DNA of 64,000 bases from Larix kaempferi (GCA_027924585.1 BSBM01000442.1:4402001-4466000); one strand, 5' to 3'. Positions 12,321 to 26,060 are shown, numbered from the stretch's first letter. Notes: generated by a model from the sequence alone, not told the origin. Program-made: numbers and translations.

Positions 12321-12928
12321 TGTTAAATTTTTAGTATTAAATCACAATACTATAGGATCTTTGCTGAGAGAATAACATCTACAGTATATCAATGCATGAC
12401 AATCATAATATGACAAGCATCACAAGCATCACAAGAATCAAAAGCATAGAGACAAGAGACACAGAGTTTCCATGGGGAAAACCCTAAGGTGAAAAACTCC
12501 ACAACTTCCTCAGAGATAGAGAGAGCAATGGCTCAACCAAAATACAACCAAATAACACTGAGATAGTCTCCTAGCAGATGATCCTCCTCCTCCTCACTAG
12601 TGCACCTCTTTTCAGAGAGAGAGATAGTTACTTTTCCGAGTGAGTAAAATAGAGATCTCCTATCTCTATTTATACTCACCTTTTTGCCCAGTGACCTACT
12701 GGGGCCGACTTGTCTACTTAGATACACCCACATTATATTATATATTAATCAGGGCCGACCCCATAAGGTGGTCTAATAACCCATCGGCAAGTACACACAC
12801 TTGCGACACTTGTCAATCCACATGATGACACTTCCTTATAGAGGAATAACACATCTCTTATAAGGGTACAATAAATATATATATAATATACAGATGAAAT
12901 ACATTCCGAAGTTACATATACATCAACA
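12321..12928 (-). repeat. 5' LTR of Copia-1
   Basis: 608 bp, paired with 5481-6088. The minus-strand TATAAATA at 12667-12674 is the likely core promoter for the genomic RNA. GAGTATAAATAGAG is nearly shared with the Copia-2 LTR (AGTATAAATAGAGG), suggesting related promoters. Confidence 0.97.
12667..12674 (-). promoter_or_regulatory. TATA box in Copia-1 5' LTR
   Basis: TATAAATA on the minus strand, upstream of the primer site. The same box sits at the same offset in the other LTR and in a similar context in both Copia-2 LTRs. Confidence 0.7.
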
Positions 12929-12933
12929 AATTG
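12929..12933. other. Target-site duplication AATTG, right of Copia-1
   Basis: Exact repeat of 5476-5480; host sequence continues with GACTATCATGTGC as in the second A copy. Confidence 0.95.
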
Positions 12934-13436
12934 GACTATCATGTGCTACATGAAATCAAGGATGTGTTTCTCGATAAAGTCAAAAGTGCTAGGACTTCCT
13001 CCCAAGAGGGACATTGAATTCATAATTGATCTTATGGCAGGAGCTGCACCAGTGTCTACGACACCTTACAAAATGAGCACACCAGAATTATTAGAGTTGA
13101 AAATGCAATTGCAAGAATTATTGGAAAAGAAGTACATAAGGCCAATTGTATCTCCATGGAGAGCACCCGTACTATTTGTAAAGAAGACAGATGGTACACT
13201 CAAGTTATGCATTGATTACAAGACGCTGAATAAAGTGACAGTGAAAAACGAGTACCCATTACCTTGAATTGATGATCTTTTTTATCAAATGAGAGAGGCA
13301 AAGGTATTTTCAAAGATTGACTTGAGGTATGGTTACCACCAGGTAAGAATCAAAGAAGAAGATATTCACAAGACAACGTTTAGAACAAGGTATGGACACT
13401 ATGATTTTGTAGTGGTGCCATTTGGTCTCACTAATG
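12934..13436 (+). pseudogene. gypsy A1 reverse transcriptase fragment
   Basis: Continuation of the A1 pol split by Copia-1. It encodes the first half of a Ty3/gypsy [15 protein letters not shown], the STTPYKMS segment, [31 protein letters not shown] and [23 protein letters not shown] at about 13265 replaces the Arg expected before IDD. The frame breaks off after VVPFGLTN, before the catalytic FLDD box, where a deletion joins it to repeat B. No RNase H, integrase or 3' LTR follows. Confidence 0.85.
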
Positions 13437-14538
13437 GCACATATGTTTTGTTTTCATCTCTTGGAAGCTAAAAAGTTCAAAGAACATCGAAAACGACTAG
13501 TAACCGAGGGCTTAAAGATCGGTTCTATAGAAAAGAGAGTAGGCAGCTATTAAATCGGGATCTGATCTGATGGCCCATAGATTATGTGCACCCATAAAGT
13601 GCGAGTATGTTAAAGGAAAAGTGCGCGTCCGCAAGTTCAAGGGGGCTTGATCTAGATCGATGTCCCTGATCAAAAGCACGTCGATGAGTTGCTCCCACTA
13701 CAAAGTGTCCTTGGGTGTACATTGTCCTCAAAATCACCGAGGACACATGCTCCTTGGTGATTGGTCATGCCTCCTTGAGCGCAGTTTTCCTAAACTACCA
13801 ACTATCGATGCGTCACCAATCTGGGAAAAAAAGTGGTATCCCCCCACTTTTCCAAAGTGATACAAAGCTCATCCGCCTGCCAGCTTACCCATTCATCATG
13901 CCTACCATCTATTATATGGACCCCACTTTTCGTTACCATCTCTTTGATTTCCATCTGTCAGATGGGTCCCGGTACTGCTGTTTTTCCCTCCACCTCATTT
14001 TTCAATGTGTAAAGTGCATTTTTACAGAAGGTATAAAATATTTTGACCTATTTTAAAATATTAATATTTCTTTATCCCAAAGAAGTGTGTTCTTGACACA
14101 CCGATGTACCAGGTCAACCATGCTCGAAGTCTAATGGTCTGAGTCAGCATCCAAGTAGTCCAAGTCATCTGCCAACGGCCATCCGGTATCTTTCTGTCAC
14201 TATTGTCTAGCACTGCTACTAAAAACTTGTTTCTGGAATTAATTTAGTGAATCCCTAATTCTGTAAATTTACCCTAATTTTACTAAAATTCACTAAACCA
14301 GTCATTTGAAATGGCACCCAAATACATTTATCCCTTCCTAATCCCCATTTCACAGGGGAAGAAAACATATACGATCATGAAGCTGATGTTTTTGATATCA
14401 TCATTACTAATTTTGATATGAGTGAAACCATTAGAGAAGCTAAAACTCTAGCATTTGCTGACCATGATAATTTTAGCCAATGGAATTCAAATTTCGCCTG
14501 GACATCTTGCCTTAGGCTTGTGGTTTTCCCTGAGTTTG
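13434..14538 (+). repeat. Anonymous repeat B, copy 1
   Basis: It aligns with 27466-28593 at the other A copy, from GGCACATATG to CCTGAGTTTG. It contains no domain I recognise. A short stretch near 14400-14540 (MSETIREAKTLAFAD) is readable in both copies, 28471-28593 in the other, but is too short to assign. In the other copy the tail of B is cut by the C-outer insertion, so the true right edge is unknown. Confidence 0.7.
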
Positions 14539-16132
14539 TCACTTGGTGTTCCAAACATTACTCCCCCACCAAGTGGGTTATTTTATCTTCTGATGTCATG
14601 TCCCCTCATTGATGATCATTGGATTAAGTTCCTAACCCAATCAATACCTTGGGTTGAGGAGAAAATATCATTTACTTGGGTTTAATTTTGAGATTATAGG
14701 CATTATTTAATTAGAAGTTGTTGATTTTATTTTTCCTAAAGTTTGAAATGCACTTGATGAGAAATATTTTTCATTAATAGATATTTTATTTCAATAGAAT
14801 AAGTGGATAATGCTTCACAAGGGTGCATTAGAGGATAAGGTTGACCAAGAGGTAACTTGCAAGAAAAGAAAAGATGAAAGCATCCAAAGCTAGGAAAATC
14901 AGGAAAAATAAAGAAAAGATAGCACAAGGCAGAAAAGCAGCTCAACTCAGGAAAAGAAAAATAAAGCAGAAAGTAGATAAAAGCAGAAAAGAGGATAAGG
15001 CAGAAAAGTAGGACAAAGCAGGAAAGCAGGATAAGGCAGAAAAGTAGGGAAAAAGCAAGACAAGGTAGAAAAGCAAGAAAAAACAAGATAGAAGAGCAAA
15101 AGAAGGATAAAACAAAAGCAAAAGCAAAAGAAAAAGCAGAAAGCAAGGGAAAAAGATAAAGCATAAAGCAAGCCAATATTATCCACTCCATGATGGCGCA
15201 TTAGTATAGCTTAATTGCTCCACAAGTCACCTTAAATATGTAAAATAAGGAGTGCGCACCACTAGCCCATATTTTGACATTTGAGAATTGAACTGAGTGG
15301 AATTTTGCCTCTTTGACTTGGGAGATGTGCCCCTAGTCCATGCTGGGAGATGTGCCCCTGCTTCTTCTGAGAGGATTATGGAATCCATTATTTATAATGG
15401 AGTTTATTTCAGGTCCTAAGGTATGATCCAATTTAATTCAAGCTTGTTGAAGATATTAGAGAGCCTCCCATCCATAATTATGATGATCTCTAGTCTTTCT
15501 TTGATGGAGAATCTTATTTCTTGTGTATTCATTTTCTAAGAGTTCTATGAGAAGTATTTCAGCTACTGATGGATTTTATTGATGTAATATTGAACCTCTG
15601 AATTCTATTTTAAATTCTGAATAAAGAACAATATGCATTTCATATCCATGTTTTGCACCTAGTCTAGAATGCCATGGAAAATAGCTAGTTTTCAGTGTTT
15701 GATTAATAAATGAACTTCCATAAATACAAATTGATTTATTTCAGTTTTTTATGTTAATTAACATGCCAACATACTCGTTCAAATTCTGAAACCAATAATT
15801 CGTGACCTTGTCCTACTATTTGGAAATTCCTGAATTCGAACTAGTTGTGCAATCTCGGGTGTCAATTTTGCTTGTCTATTCTTGAAATATTCTCAAAACC
15901 TCTCAAACATTTCTAGAGAGAATATCAACTGATAATTGAATTTCATTTAATTTTATTGAGCCTTACTATGTAAAAATCCTTCCAGAGTTCCTTGAAATTA
16001 CCTTTCCTACAACTATCCAAGCCATTAGTCTTCATTGTTTTGCGTTAAGTCTTGTAGGAGAGTTAGTTAGTGTATCATAGGATCTGTATGGTACATTACA
16101 TATAATATGTACAAAACCTTTGTTTCATTACC
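14539..16132. other. Anonymous AT-rich DNA with a purine-rich tract
   Basis: No gene recognised. About 14860-15170 is a strongly strand-biased purine tract of imperfect units such as AAAGCAGGATAAGGCAG. It creates leucine/phenylalanine-rich ORFs on the minus strand that I do not accept as genes. The rest is AT-rich with no domain. Confidence 0.6.
14860..15170 (+). repeat. Imperfect purine-rich (GCAGRAAAG)-type tract
   Basis: About 310 bases are mostly A and G on the plus strand, built from irregular repeats of AAAGCAGAA / GATAAGGCAG. Probably slippage-derived low-complexity DNA. Confidence 0.8.
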
Positions 16133-16687
16133 ATGGATTCCATCAGAAGAATGTTCTGTATGCTAGAGTCTTTAGTCCCCTATCCCTTCAGCGAAAAAAT
16201 CCTAGCAAGTGATTTTAACAGTATTGGCCCTTATGAACATCACCAGTTCCTGTCCAAACACCTAGAGTCGGGGATGGCCATACCTAATACCCCACCTCCT
16301 TATTCCACTACTTTTTTCTTTGAATCCTCCAAGAGAGCCATTTCCATTATATGCACAATTGTGGGTTTAGAAGACGACGAGTCTACAGATGAAGTAACCC
16401 TAGGAGTTTTGCTCAATTTGACCACTGAACCTGATAATAATCCTCCTCTCTTTGAACTCTATATCCACTTGAATGAGAAAATCCATGAACAATTGGAGGA
16501 ATTTCCTGCAATTGAATACTTTAGGTTCTTGTCATACCTGCTCTTCATGTTCTTTTATCATAATTTTGAAAGTTTCAAACACTTGGGCCTAAAGACCACT
16601 GATGAACAGGGAATACAAACTCTAGTATATGAGTGGACAGATTTGGTCCTCATAAGAGCATATAATTCTAACTTCTTAGAGATGTAA
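16133..16687 (+). CDS. Orphan ORF, 184 codons, unknown
   Basis: An open frame from ATG 16133 to TAA 16687 in otherwise stop-rich DNA. The protein starts MDSIRRMFCMLESLVPYP, has an acidic middle (GLEDDESTDE) and a hydrophobic stretch YFRFLSYLLFMFFYHNF around residues 137-153 that could be a buried helix or a single membrane segment. I recognise no family or motif. No second copy exists in the window, no promoter is obvious and no exon neighbours are apparent. It could be a single exon of a decayed gene, a fragment of a retroelement accessory ORF, or chance. Confidence 0.3.
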   Translation: MDSIRRMFCMLESLVPYPFSEKILASDFNSIGPYEHHQFLSKHLESGMAIPNTPPPYSTTFFFESSKRAISIICTIVGLEDDESTDEVTLGVLLNLTTEPDNNPPLFELYIHLNEKIHEQLEEFPAIEYFRFLSYLLFMFFYHNFESFKHLGLKTTDEQGIQTLVYEWTDLVLIRAYNSNFLEM

Positions 16688-18810
16688 GGTAATTACTTTA
16701 TTGAGTCAAAAAAATGGTAGAGATGTAAGGTAAATTGGTCAAAATATTTTGAACCTAAGATATATAATGGATAAGAATATAAATGAAGTCACTGGATTTA
16801 TTAATTAAATAAGTTCGACGTAAAAAGAGTTCAAGAAATAATTATTATACTTCTTAGCAAAATTTATTGGATGAGAATAAAAGAATAAAATAAATTGAGA
16901 TTGAAAAACATATGATGAACTCTAATTTGCTTGGTAATGGGTTTTGGGAACACGGACAATTGTGTATATCTTAATTACGTGTCCCAAGAAATAAATTAGA
17001 GATATTATTCTTAATGAGGCATGATAAGGACAAGCTAAATTTTTTTAGTGTAATTCTTATGAGAAAAGATGCTTAAGTTGAATTCTAAGAGTACTAAGTG
17101 TATATTCATTAGATATTGTATAGAGATGAAAGGTTATTTGACTATTTGACTCCTTGTAGTAGGTTGTCTTGATATGTACCAAAAAAAATTGATGAAAAAT
17201 ATAGGATCTAATCCTTGCCGGTTAAGTAACAACAAAGTCATTGAGGGTCAAATTGATGAAGGCCCAAGATTTAATAGACATAAATCATATATGAAGAAGA
17301 ATTTGAATTGCAAAGAGATGAACTAGTAGAGATATAATGTCCAAGAAGAATTTGATGCTTTGGAAAAAAATGAGACATGTTGCTCATGGAAAATTTTATG
17401 GGCTAATATTATCCCATAGGATAAATTTATGGGTTTTAAATTTTTAATGGGCTAATATTTTGTTAAACACATGTTAGGTGTTATTAGCACACATTCTATT
17501 TATTTATTTTTAATGAATAGGAGGTTAGAACCATCAAATTTAAAAAGGGGAGCCAAGATAAAACAAATTTTCCCCTCTAAAAATCGATTTAAACCATTGT
17601 TCAACCACAAAAAACGTTAGACAACTCCCATTCACCCTTAGTTTCTATAAATGGTAGTTTCTAAGGGCTCCTTGTAGACCTTGGTTTCAACTTGCATGTT
17701 TCCATTAGTTTGTAGAAACCTTAAAAAAATGCAGTCTTTGCTTGAAGCCTTGAAATTTGTTTACTTTGTTTGTCGTATTTGTAAAAGTAGTCCCAGATTC
17801 AGTCCAATCTAACTCATTACTCTTCTACTATCTTCGTCATAGTTTTGAATCCTTTCTTTCATGGATTTAAAGACTTGAACCAATGCATTGACATCACCAC
17901 AATCTCAACGACCTACATTTTTTAATTTTGCATGGAAATATATCATGTATAGAGGGGTTGGGTTTTAATTAGGTTTGGAAGCATTTCGATAATATTTCGT
18001 TGAATAAACATTTATTGACCAACTTGGAACACACATTTACATTCCATATAGAGTGGCAATTATCTTTTAGTACATTTCGAAGTGCATTGAAATAAACAAT
18101 ACACATTTAGAATTTTAAACCCTCTAATTTGGTAAAGTGTGTGCATAAATGAGGTGTTAGTGCCCTTGTAATATCATGGAGAGCTAAATGAGGATTGAGG
18201 TGTTGGTGGGTCCTCTTATTAACATTTGCTCTGTTTGTCATGGCGATGAAAATTTTCATTGTTGTTTTCCAAGAGTATTCCTAGAGTATGGTAAATTTCT
18301 ATGTACTGTGATAGTTAGAGTGAGGTACCAAACTACCACCAAAAGAGGGCTTGTTATGTGGTCTTTTATTAGGATTTATCTCCTATTTAGTATGTTTTGT
18401 ATATGTTTTCCTATTACTATATACGGTTTTATACTTTATCAAAAAATTCACCAAGACTTCACAATATTTTATAATTTAGTAAAAGATTCGCCAAGACTTT
18501 ACAAGGTTTTATAATTTAGTGAAATATTTGACACAATTTTACAATGTTTTATTTTTACAAGATTATATAATCCAATATGAGATTCACAAAAATTTATATA
18601 TACATAACATAACATTGATAAAATAGCCTTCATATTTTCCTATATATCATGGGGATTCGACCATTTATTATACATAGAAATTTAGGGGGGTCCCCTCATG
18701 GTGCTTAATATATTTTCCTAAAACCAAGTATATTATTTACACCACGTGTTTTTAGAATATTAAATATAATTATGATAGCACTATTCAAATACCCAAGGCA
18801 TGTTTAGTGT
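16688..18810. other. AT-rich DNA, no gene seen
   Basis: No domain-bearing ORF. Around 18439-18550 there are three degraded copies of a roughly 41-bp unit containing CCAAGACTT-ACAAGGTTTTATAATTTAGT. Nothing else is supported. Confidence 0.6.
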
Positions 18811-21031
18811 GGTGTCCCCAACCCCTAAACCAAAGCCAAGGATACTTGGGAACCTAAGGGGAAGGTTGAATAAGGGTAATGCGTAGTGAAATAAGGGTGA
18901 CTAAGGCTAGGCCGACATGCCAAAAATCCCATAAAATAAAACATTCAACCTCTTTAAATTGAAATGCAAGAATACGATGTAGATCATTCCCTAGAGCACA
19001 TGCTATGCAAGGTAGAAGCAAGCATGAAATGAAACCAAATATGAGCAAGCTATTAACATGATTTCAAGCATGATATATCAGATCTATTACAACCATTTAA
19101 ACTTTAAATAAATCATATATGTAATCCATTGTAAACAATGTATATAAATAGATATACATGACTGTAGTGGGTCCATTGGATCTTTACCTGCCTGATCTCT
19201 CAATTATAAAGTAGCCTGGATTTTCTGCCCAATATGGTAACTGGTTGTACCGAAAAATCCTCTTTTGGTTCCACCTTAATCACATTCCAATCAATCACAT
19301 GATTAGGATTAGGTATATATACTTTTTCAACACAGATACATGAAATATATTATGCACTTTCATGCAAACACGCAATGCAAGCTCATATGCAACAAAACCA
19401 TCCTACCTAAGATATCAAAGGGTCCATACCGTCTTGCATAATGTACATATATTCTGATATCCCCATAGCTGTATCACACATTCCACATGAGCATTAGTAA
19501 ATTTTAGTGATGACTAGATACACCATATATACTAGTCCTTAACATAGTAATTACAAGCATTAAGCTATAAAATCATATTCCAACCTTTAACATTGGATCT
19601 TTACAATGATCAAGACATATGCATTTCTATTATAGAGGCCAAACCTTACCCAATGATAACACATATGACTATCATGTCCTTGCTAATCAAGCCAAGTTGA
19701 GCCACATAACACCATTCATTTACCAATCATGCCTTTACACAAGAAGGATGGCCATTAAGCATTATTACAGGATCAAGGACTAGACTAAAAAGCAACAAAA
19801 GCATTATTCCTATAGGATTATCATGCCTATATATGCTATGCTATCTTTTTATTATACATTCATGTGTATCCTATTCAATAACCATTAGAACATCACCAAT
19901 TATCATATACACCAATGATGCACATTTCCCTCATAGTACTATCATATCTTCAATGCATTTATGATGATATCACCCCCTCATACTAGAGACACCTATTCAC
20001 ATGATCATAAGATAGATACGAGGTGTATGCATATACAACATAACTACATAAGCACATAATTACTAACCATATGCATACCCATAACCTACATGGACAATAT
20101 GTATTAGTGCCAAGTACATCACAACAACATGATCACATGCTAATGGATACAACATTAATCATTATACCAACACATACAATCTTGCGGATACCAAGCTGGG
20201 AAAAACCAACAACCTACATAAAACCATTAATTGTAAGCAATACATATACATCCTAATAAGTCTTTTAATGCATCAAGGCCACAAGTTAAAAATACTTGAC
20301 TAATTAAGGGAAACTCAGTGTCCAAGTTCCACATTCCACCCAACCATAGGAACTCATCCAACATATACTCTTTCGGTCGTGAGGCCACCCCTGAGTTGGG
20401 AAATGGTTCTATTAGGACCAAGGGAAGACACCTAATTCTTCCCAAGAATTCTTTTCATCAACGAGACTCCAAGTCCACAACCATCCCAAGCTAAGAAACA
20501 CAAGTATCTACTTGGATTTTATCCTTCATAGGTATAATATTTAATCCTACTTAATATGCGTAAATAAGACAAGGGAAGCAATCCATTCCCAATCAACTTA
20601 TCATGCCAACAAACATAGTTAACACCAATCCATTAGCTTACTGCATTAATAACACACTTTACCTCATGAGGGTCAAGCCCTTATCCCACGCAAGGGACTT
20701 AACATGGATGAAAAATCACCCATAGACAACCAAATCATAGATTCCATGCATACACATGCATTTAAGCACAGGAAAAGGGCTAAGACCTTACTTCCCAAAT
20801 CCTAGACATGGACAAGAATTAGTTCATCACAATATCCAAATCCAAGCAATGTACATCTAATGCTTCAACCACAAACACACATTCATTTGCACAGGGAGGC
20901 AATGCCTAACCCTAAATAAACCTTTACCAATCATTAGTATACAATTTGGTGCATATAAGGCCAATGCCTTCAATATTCAACATATAGTGACAATAACAAC
21001 AACATACATAAAAGTTGTCGCACCCATAAGA
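18811..21031. other. Anonymous repeat-like DNA left of the second A copy
   Basis: No gene. The left edge (GTGGTGTCCCCAACCCCTAAA) weakly resembles a reversed gypsy LTR end (TGTAACGTCCCC), so this may be a decayed minus-strand LTR. I cannot find the other end, so the identity is open. Confidence 0.3.
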
Positions 21032-21932
<901 letters not shown>

Positions 21933-23336
21933 TGTAATACCTCCAATTTTGACTTGGAATGTATTTAATCAAAACTATGTAAATGATGCAAATATGCTAG
22001 TATGGATTCCTAGTTTGGAGCTCAAGGCGAAGGCCCAATTAGTGAATGGCTAGGCATGTATGATGTGTATATTTTTATTTAGACCATATGATTGGCTTAT
22101 CATGCCAATTTGAAATGTATGTAAATATTATGTTGGAAATTAATAAAATGGTCCAAGATGGCTGTGTAAAGAGTACCAGAGGGGAAGAGGAAAGGGGGAC
22201 TATGGGGAAACCAAATCCTATGTTACCATGTGTCAACATTAGAACTCATCCAAAATATTCCATGTGCCTTAAATAAGCCAATCACCTTCTCTTGACTATT
22301 AAATCCAATGATTGATTGCATATGTGAGGTTGGTGGGAAAAGTCACTTCATGTAGTTATTGAAGCATGGGGGTTTTGACAGTTATGTCAGTTTTTAGCAG
22401 TCCTACTTCTTCTATGGTTAGAATATATGCTAGTTGTATTTTCACCCTTACCTCATATCACTTGGAGTCAACACCCTTTTGATAATTCTCTCATGAAAGC
22501 TTCTACACTGCGTAGAGTTTTCCATTGTTGTTCATGACCATTACCAAACTATGTTTAACCTAGAAATTCGAATTTGGAGACAGAGCTACATTTTTGGAAG
22601 GGAAAATAGATGGATATAAGTGAGCATGGAGGTTGGGAAAGCTAAGAACCTTTACCCATTGAATTCTGCTACTTTCAAATGCTTGAGAAGCCATGGATTA
22701 ATGTTGCAGGAGGTTCTCCAATAGCTTTCAATAGCTTGGACTCTTACTGCACACATTAGTAAGCATCTAAGGGTTGGATTTATTAAAGGAACTATGGATC
22801 AATGAAGGGAAATGTATTCCTTGTGTTGTGTGGGGCATTTGGAAGGAGTGCCATGGTTGTGAAGGCTTAGTGAGACCCCTATAGAGCTCTAGCTGATCTT
22901 TTGGCTAAGCACAATGAGCACAATGGGTTGTGGGATGAAAGAGAGAAGCCTGTAGGTGTTTCCTTCACCTTGGTGGCCTCATAGCCCAACCTAGGGGTGG
23001 CCTCTCAGTAGAAAGAGTATATGCTAGACAAAGTGATTATGGATGGGTGGAAAATCGCTCTTACATAGCCAGTTGCTTGGACCTTCTTTTTTAAAGATAA
23101 GTATTCTCGTGTATTTGATTTGCAATGATTTTATTTGTATTAATGTGATAATTATGCCTACAATTTGCATTTTTTTTGTGTGGACTTAGTTCATTCCGTT
23201 GTGTGTTTTATTTTCATGTATACACATGCATTTTAGCTATTAAGAATTCATAATTATGGTTATGGGGCAAAATATTGAGGGCCCGATTTAGTTAATATCC
23301 CCTCTGATGGCTAGATTGAGGGATGGGGACGTTACA
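21933..23336 (+). repeat. 5' LTR of truncated gypsy element A2
   Basis: 1,404 bp, TGTAATACCTCC...GGGGACGTTACA, about 5% different from 776-2203 in the parts I compared. No 3' LTR is present. Confidence 0.87.
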
Positions 23337-23339
23337 GAG

Positions 23340-23351
23340 TGGTATCAGAGC
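23340..23351 (+). other. Primer binding site, A2
   Basis: TGGTATCAGAGC, the perfect initiator tRNA-Met complement, three bases after the LTR. Confidence 0.93.
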
Positions 23352-24798
23352 TTCTGGTTGCAACATCAGAGTTGTATGGGATGGAAATGCATAGTTATAG
23401 TAGAAATTGGAAAAATGAGTTTTGGTTAAATGATGAATAAGGGGCGATAATTAATTTGGTAACAATTCCCTTATTGGCAAGTTAAAATTTCATACAAATT
23501 CAAAATTTTAATATTTTTGGTAATTTTATGTGGACCCCAGCCATGCCACATGGACGTGTGATGTGGAGGATCCATGTGAACATAAGGTATGATGTGGACC
23601 CACCAAATTAGGCCCGTATATGGGTAACCGTAGATGATGAAGTGCGGGGGCGGATGGAGATCCAATCGTTGAGTGATAAGGTAGATTGACGGTTGTGGCT
23701 CTTAGCACATCAATGATATGCATGGTGATTAATAGAGGGAAGGTGCATCTATGACCATTGGATGGTGGGGCATATCAATGGTCATGGCACACAATGCCTT
23801 GGAAATGTGTGTGATAGCTAACAACAAGCGAGGGAAGATCTGACCGTCATATCTTATGGAAGATCAACGACCTAGACTCATCGAGTGTCGATAAAGTACA
23901 CAATGGATAAAACTAGATGAGGAACATGTTGTACCAAAAACCACTTGGGGTGCATGTTACCTTTTTATTGACGATGCCTCCCCAAGATATGTTTTCTAAA
24001 ATTGCTTCACAGGAGAGCATTACCACTTATGGTAAAAGGGGAAACAACTAGTGCCTGAGGTCGAGTGGCATGGTGGTGTGGCAGCCTAGTGGTGGGAAAA
24101 AGGTCGCATGGCTGCATCACAAGGTGAGAGGTAGCCCTGTCTGACACATAGATAGGGACATGTTAGGCCACATTAGGACCTTTCCATAGGACAAAATAAT
24201 TTTTCTAAGTCTAGAAGAAGTGGAAAAATACAAAGTAGTAAATTCCAGAAGTCTATAGCAAGTGATGAGAGCATCAGATCAAGGAACTTAAAATCATTGA
24301 GTAATCTTGGTTGTATGTATTATCTAAGACAATAAGAAATTTATCCTATTTCTCCATAGGTGATCTTATATAGGTGTCTGAATTTGGCCTTTTGGGTTAA
24401 ATGCACCTATAGGAAAAGTGCAGAATTTGGGCCAAATTGACAATTTCCAAGGAATGTAACTTTGTGGTAAGAGTTCAGAATTGAGCATATTTATAGTCGT
24501 TGGAAAGCTTGTCCAATGGGGAAATTTTTTAAAGATTTAAATTATGAATTGGTGATTCATATGATTCTATAATTTGATCAGAAAAGTGCCTGTAGCCATA
24601 ATTGACAAAAAATGTGAATATGGGTAACTTCCACAATATATGAAAATTAAACCTTTTTTTTGTAATAAATCCAACAAATGTGTTTATATTAGCAGTTTGG
24701 CATATTCATAATCATATCAGTGGCTATTAAGGGGTTAATGGTGAGTATAGTGTAGTTGATAAACCTTTGATCTTGGTTGGGCCAAGAAGGTCATCATC
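23352..24798 (+). other. Untranslated leader of A2
   Basis: Parallel to 2219-3659. No conserved coding sequence or RNA gene seen. Confidence 0.7.
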
Positions 24799-26060
24799 AT
24801 GGATATTCAATGGGAGAGAATATTCAAATTGAGAATGAAGAGACGAAATCCAATGGTAGGAGAAACCAAGTGACTCCACCAGACATTGTAGAGACCATGA
24901 GGAGCCTAAGGGTGGAGCTGCAAAGTTATAGAGCAAACAACGAGAGGCTAATTAGAGCTCAAGAAGAGCAGAAACAGTTGAATGCATCTATGCTCCAAAT
25001 TGTGACAGAAATTCAGAGAAAGATTAACTCTGGACATCACTCAGAAAATCAAGATAAGAGTGGGAGTAGATCAAGGAGGCATTCTCACAAGAGGTCCCAT
25101 AGTTCAAGAATGATTTCTAGAGGTAGGTCATACACTCCATAAATATCTTCTAGTGTGTCATCTGACTCTAAGGATTCCACTGAAGGATCAAGCTCTTTAT
25201 CTCATTGGAATAAGTCTTCAAAGAACAACTCACATGAAGAATTTAGGAAGGCCAAACCTACCACATTTGATGGTGAGATAAAATCTCGTCAAGAAGCTGA
25301 GGCTTGGATTCTTGGGATGAGGAAGTATTTTCAAGTCCAAGACTACTCGGGGAACATGAAAGCAAGAGTGGCTATATTCAATATGACTGGAAGAGAATCT
25401 ATATGGTGGGATCACCTTAGGAAAGTGAAGAAGATAAATGAAAGGAAGATAGTGTGGAAACAATTCAAGAAATACTTCAAGCAAAAGTACCTCTCTAATA
25501 GGTACTATGATGAAAAAATTAAAGAATTCCATGAGTTGAAGTTGGGACAAATCACTATGGAGGAATATGCAAATAACGTTTTGGAGCTGCTAAGGTATGT
25601 CAAGTATATTAGGGATGATAAAGTCAAAATTCAACGTTTTGTAAGTGGTATTCCTCAATCCTATAAAGATAGAATTGAGTTTGATGAGCCTCAAACAATA
25701 GATGAGACCATAAGAAAGGCTAAGTATTATTATGATCAATCCAAAAGCAAGGCATATTTCCATAAGGCATGGAAGGACAAGAAGAATGAGAAGTTTGATC
25801 AAAGGAAGAAAGGGTTCAAGCCTTCTCATTTTAGAAATCAGCAAAGGAAACCACCACAAGTTGTGACAAATCCATCTAAGATGACGGGAGACAATCCAAG
25901 AGAGGCAAGAGTACCACTTCAATGTTGGGGATGTGGAGAGGACCATTTGCTTAGGAATTGTCCACATCGGAATGGGATTGCAAGCAAGTTCACAACATCG
26001 AAGAGGATGAAACTATGGGTCAAGTGGCAAGGAATGCCCCTAGGATTTATGCTTCACTAG
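24799..26060 (+). pseudogene. gypsy A2 gag, disrupted
   Basis: Second copy of the A gag. A deletion just after the ATG at 24799 removes the DYAHDPYEVEADA part and shifts the frame; the original frame is open from MGENIQIENEE to a TAA at 25140-25142. The main gag core reads from about 25155 (MSSDSKDSTEGSSS) through FQVQDYSGNMKARVAIFN to an intact CX2CX3HX4C knuckle (CWGCGEDHLLRNCPH). A single-base loss near 25981 then shifts the frame out of the protease. Confidence 0.85.

Larger units (their letters stand above)
5481..12928 (-). mobile_element. Copia-1: complete Ty1/copia LTR retrotransposon
   Basis: A 7,448-bp element on the minus strand. It has 608-bp LTRs that differ at about nine sites, the TSD AATTG, a primer site adjoining the right (5') LTR, a polypurine tract adjoining the left (3') LTR, and one unbroken gag-pol ORF. 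It sits inside the protease/RT region of gypsy A1 and is absent from the homologous position in the second copy, so it inserted after the block was duplicated. Tandem-repeat arrays fill 6.3-7.6 kb between pol and the 3' LTR. All parts needed for an autonomous element appear present. Confidence 0.97.

Noticed and set aside
14736-15201. Leu/Phe-rich, membrane-like minus-strand ORFs
   Set aside because: Complement of the purine-rich tract; composition alone explains them.
18188-18514. 108-codon ORF as a membrane-protein gene
   Set aside because: AT-rich, overlaps a degraded 41-bp tandem repeat at its 3' end, and has no recognisable motif.
18811-21031. Complete reversed gypsy LTR
   Set aside because: Only a weak left-edge similarity; no matching right end, primer site or partner LTR, so left as anonymous.
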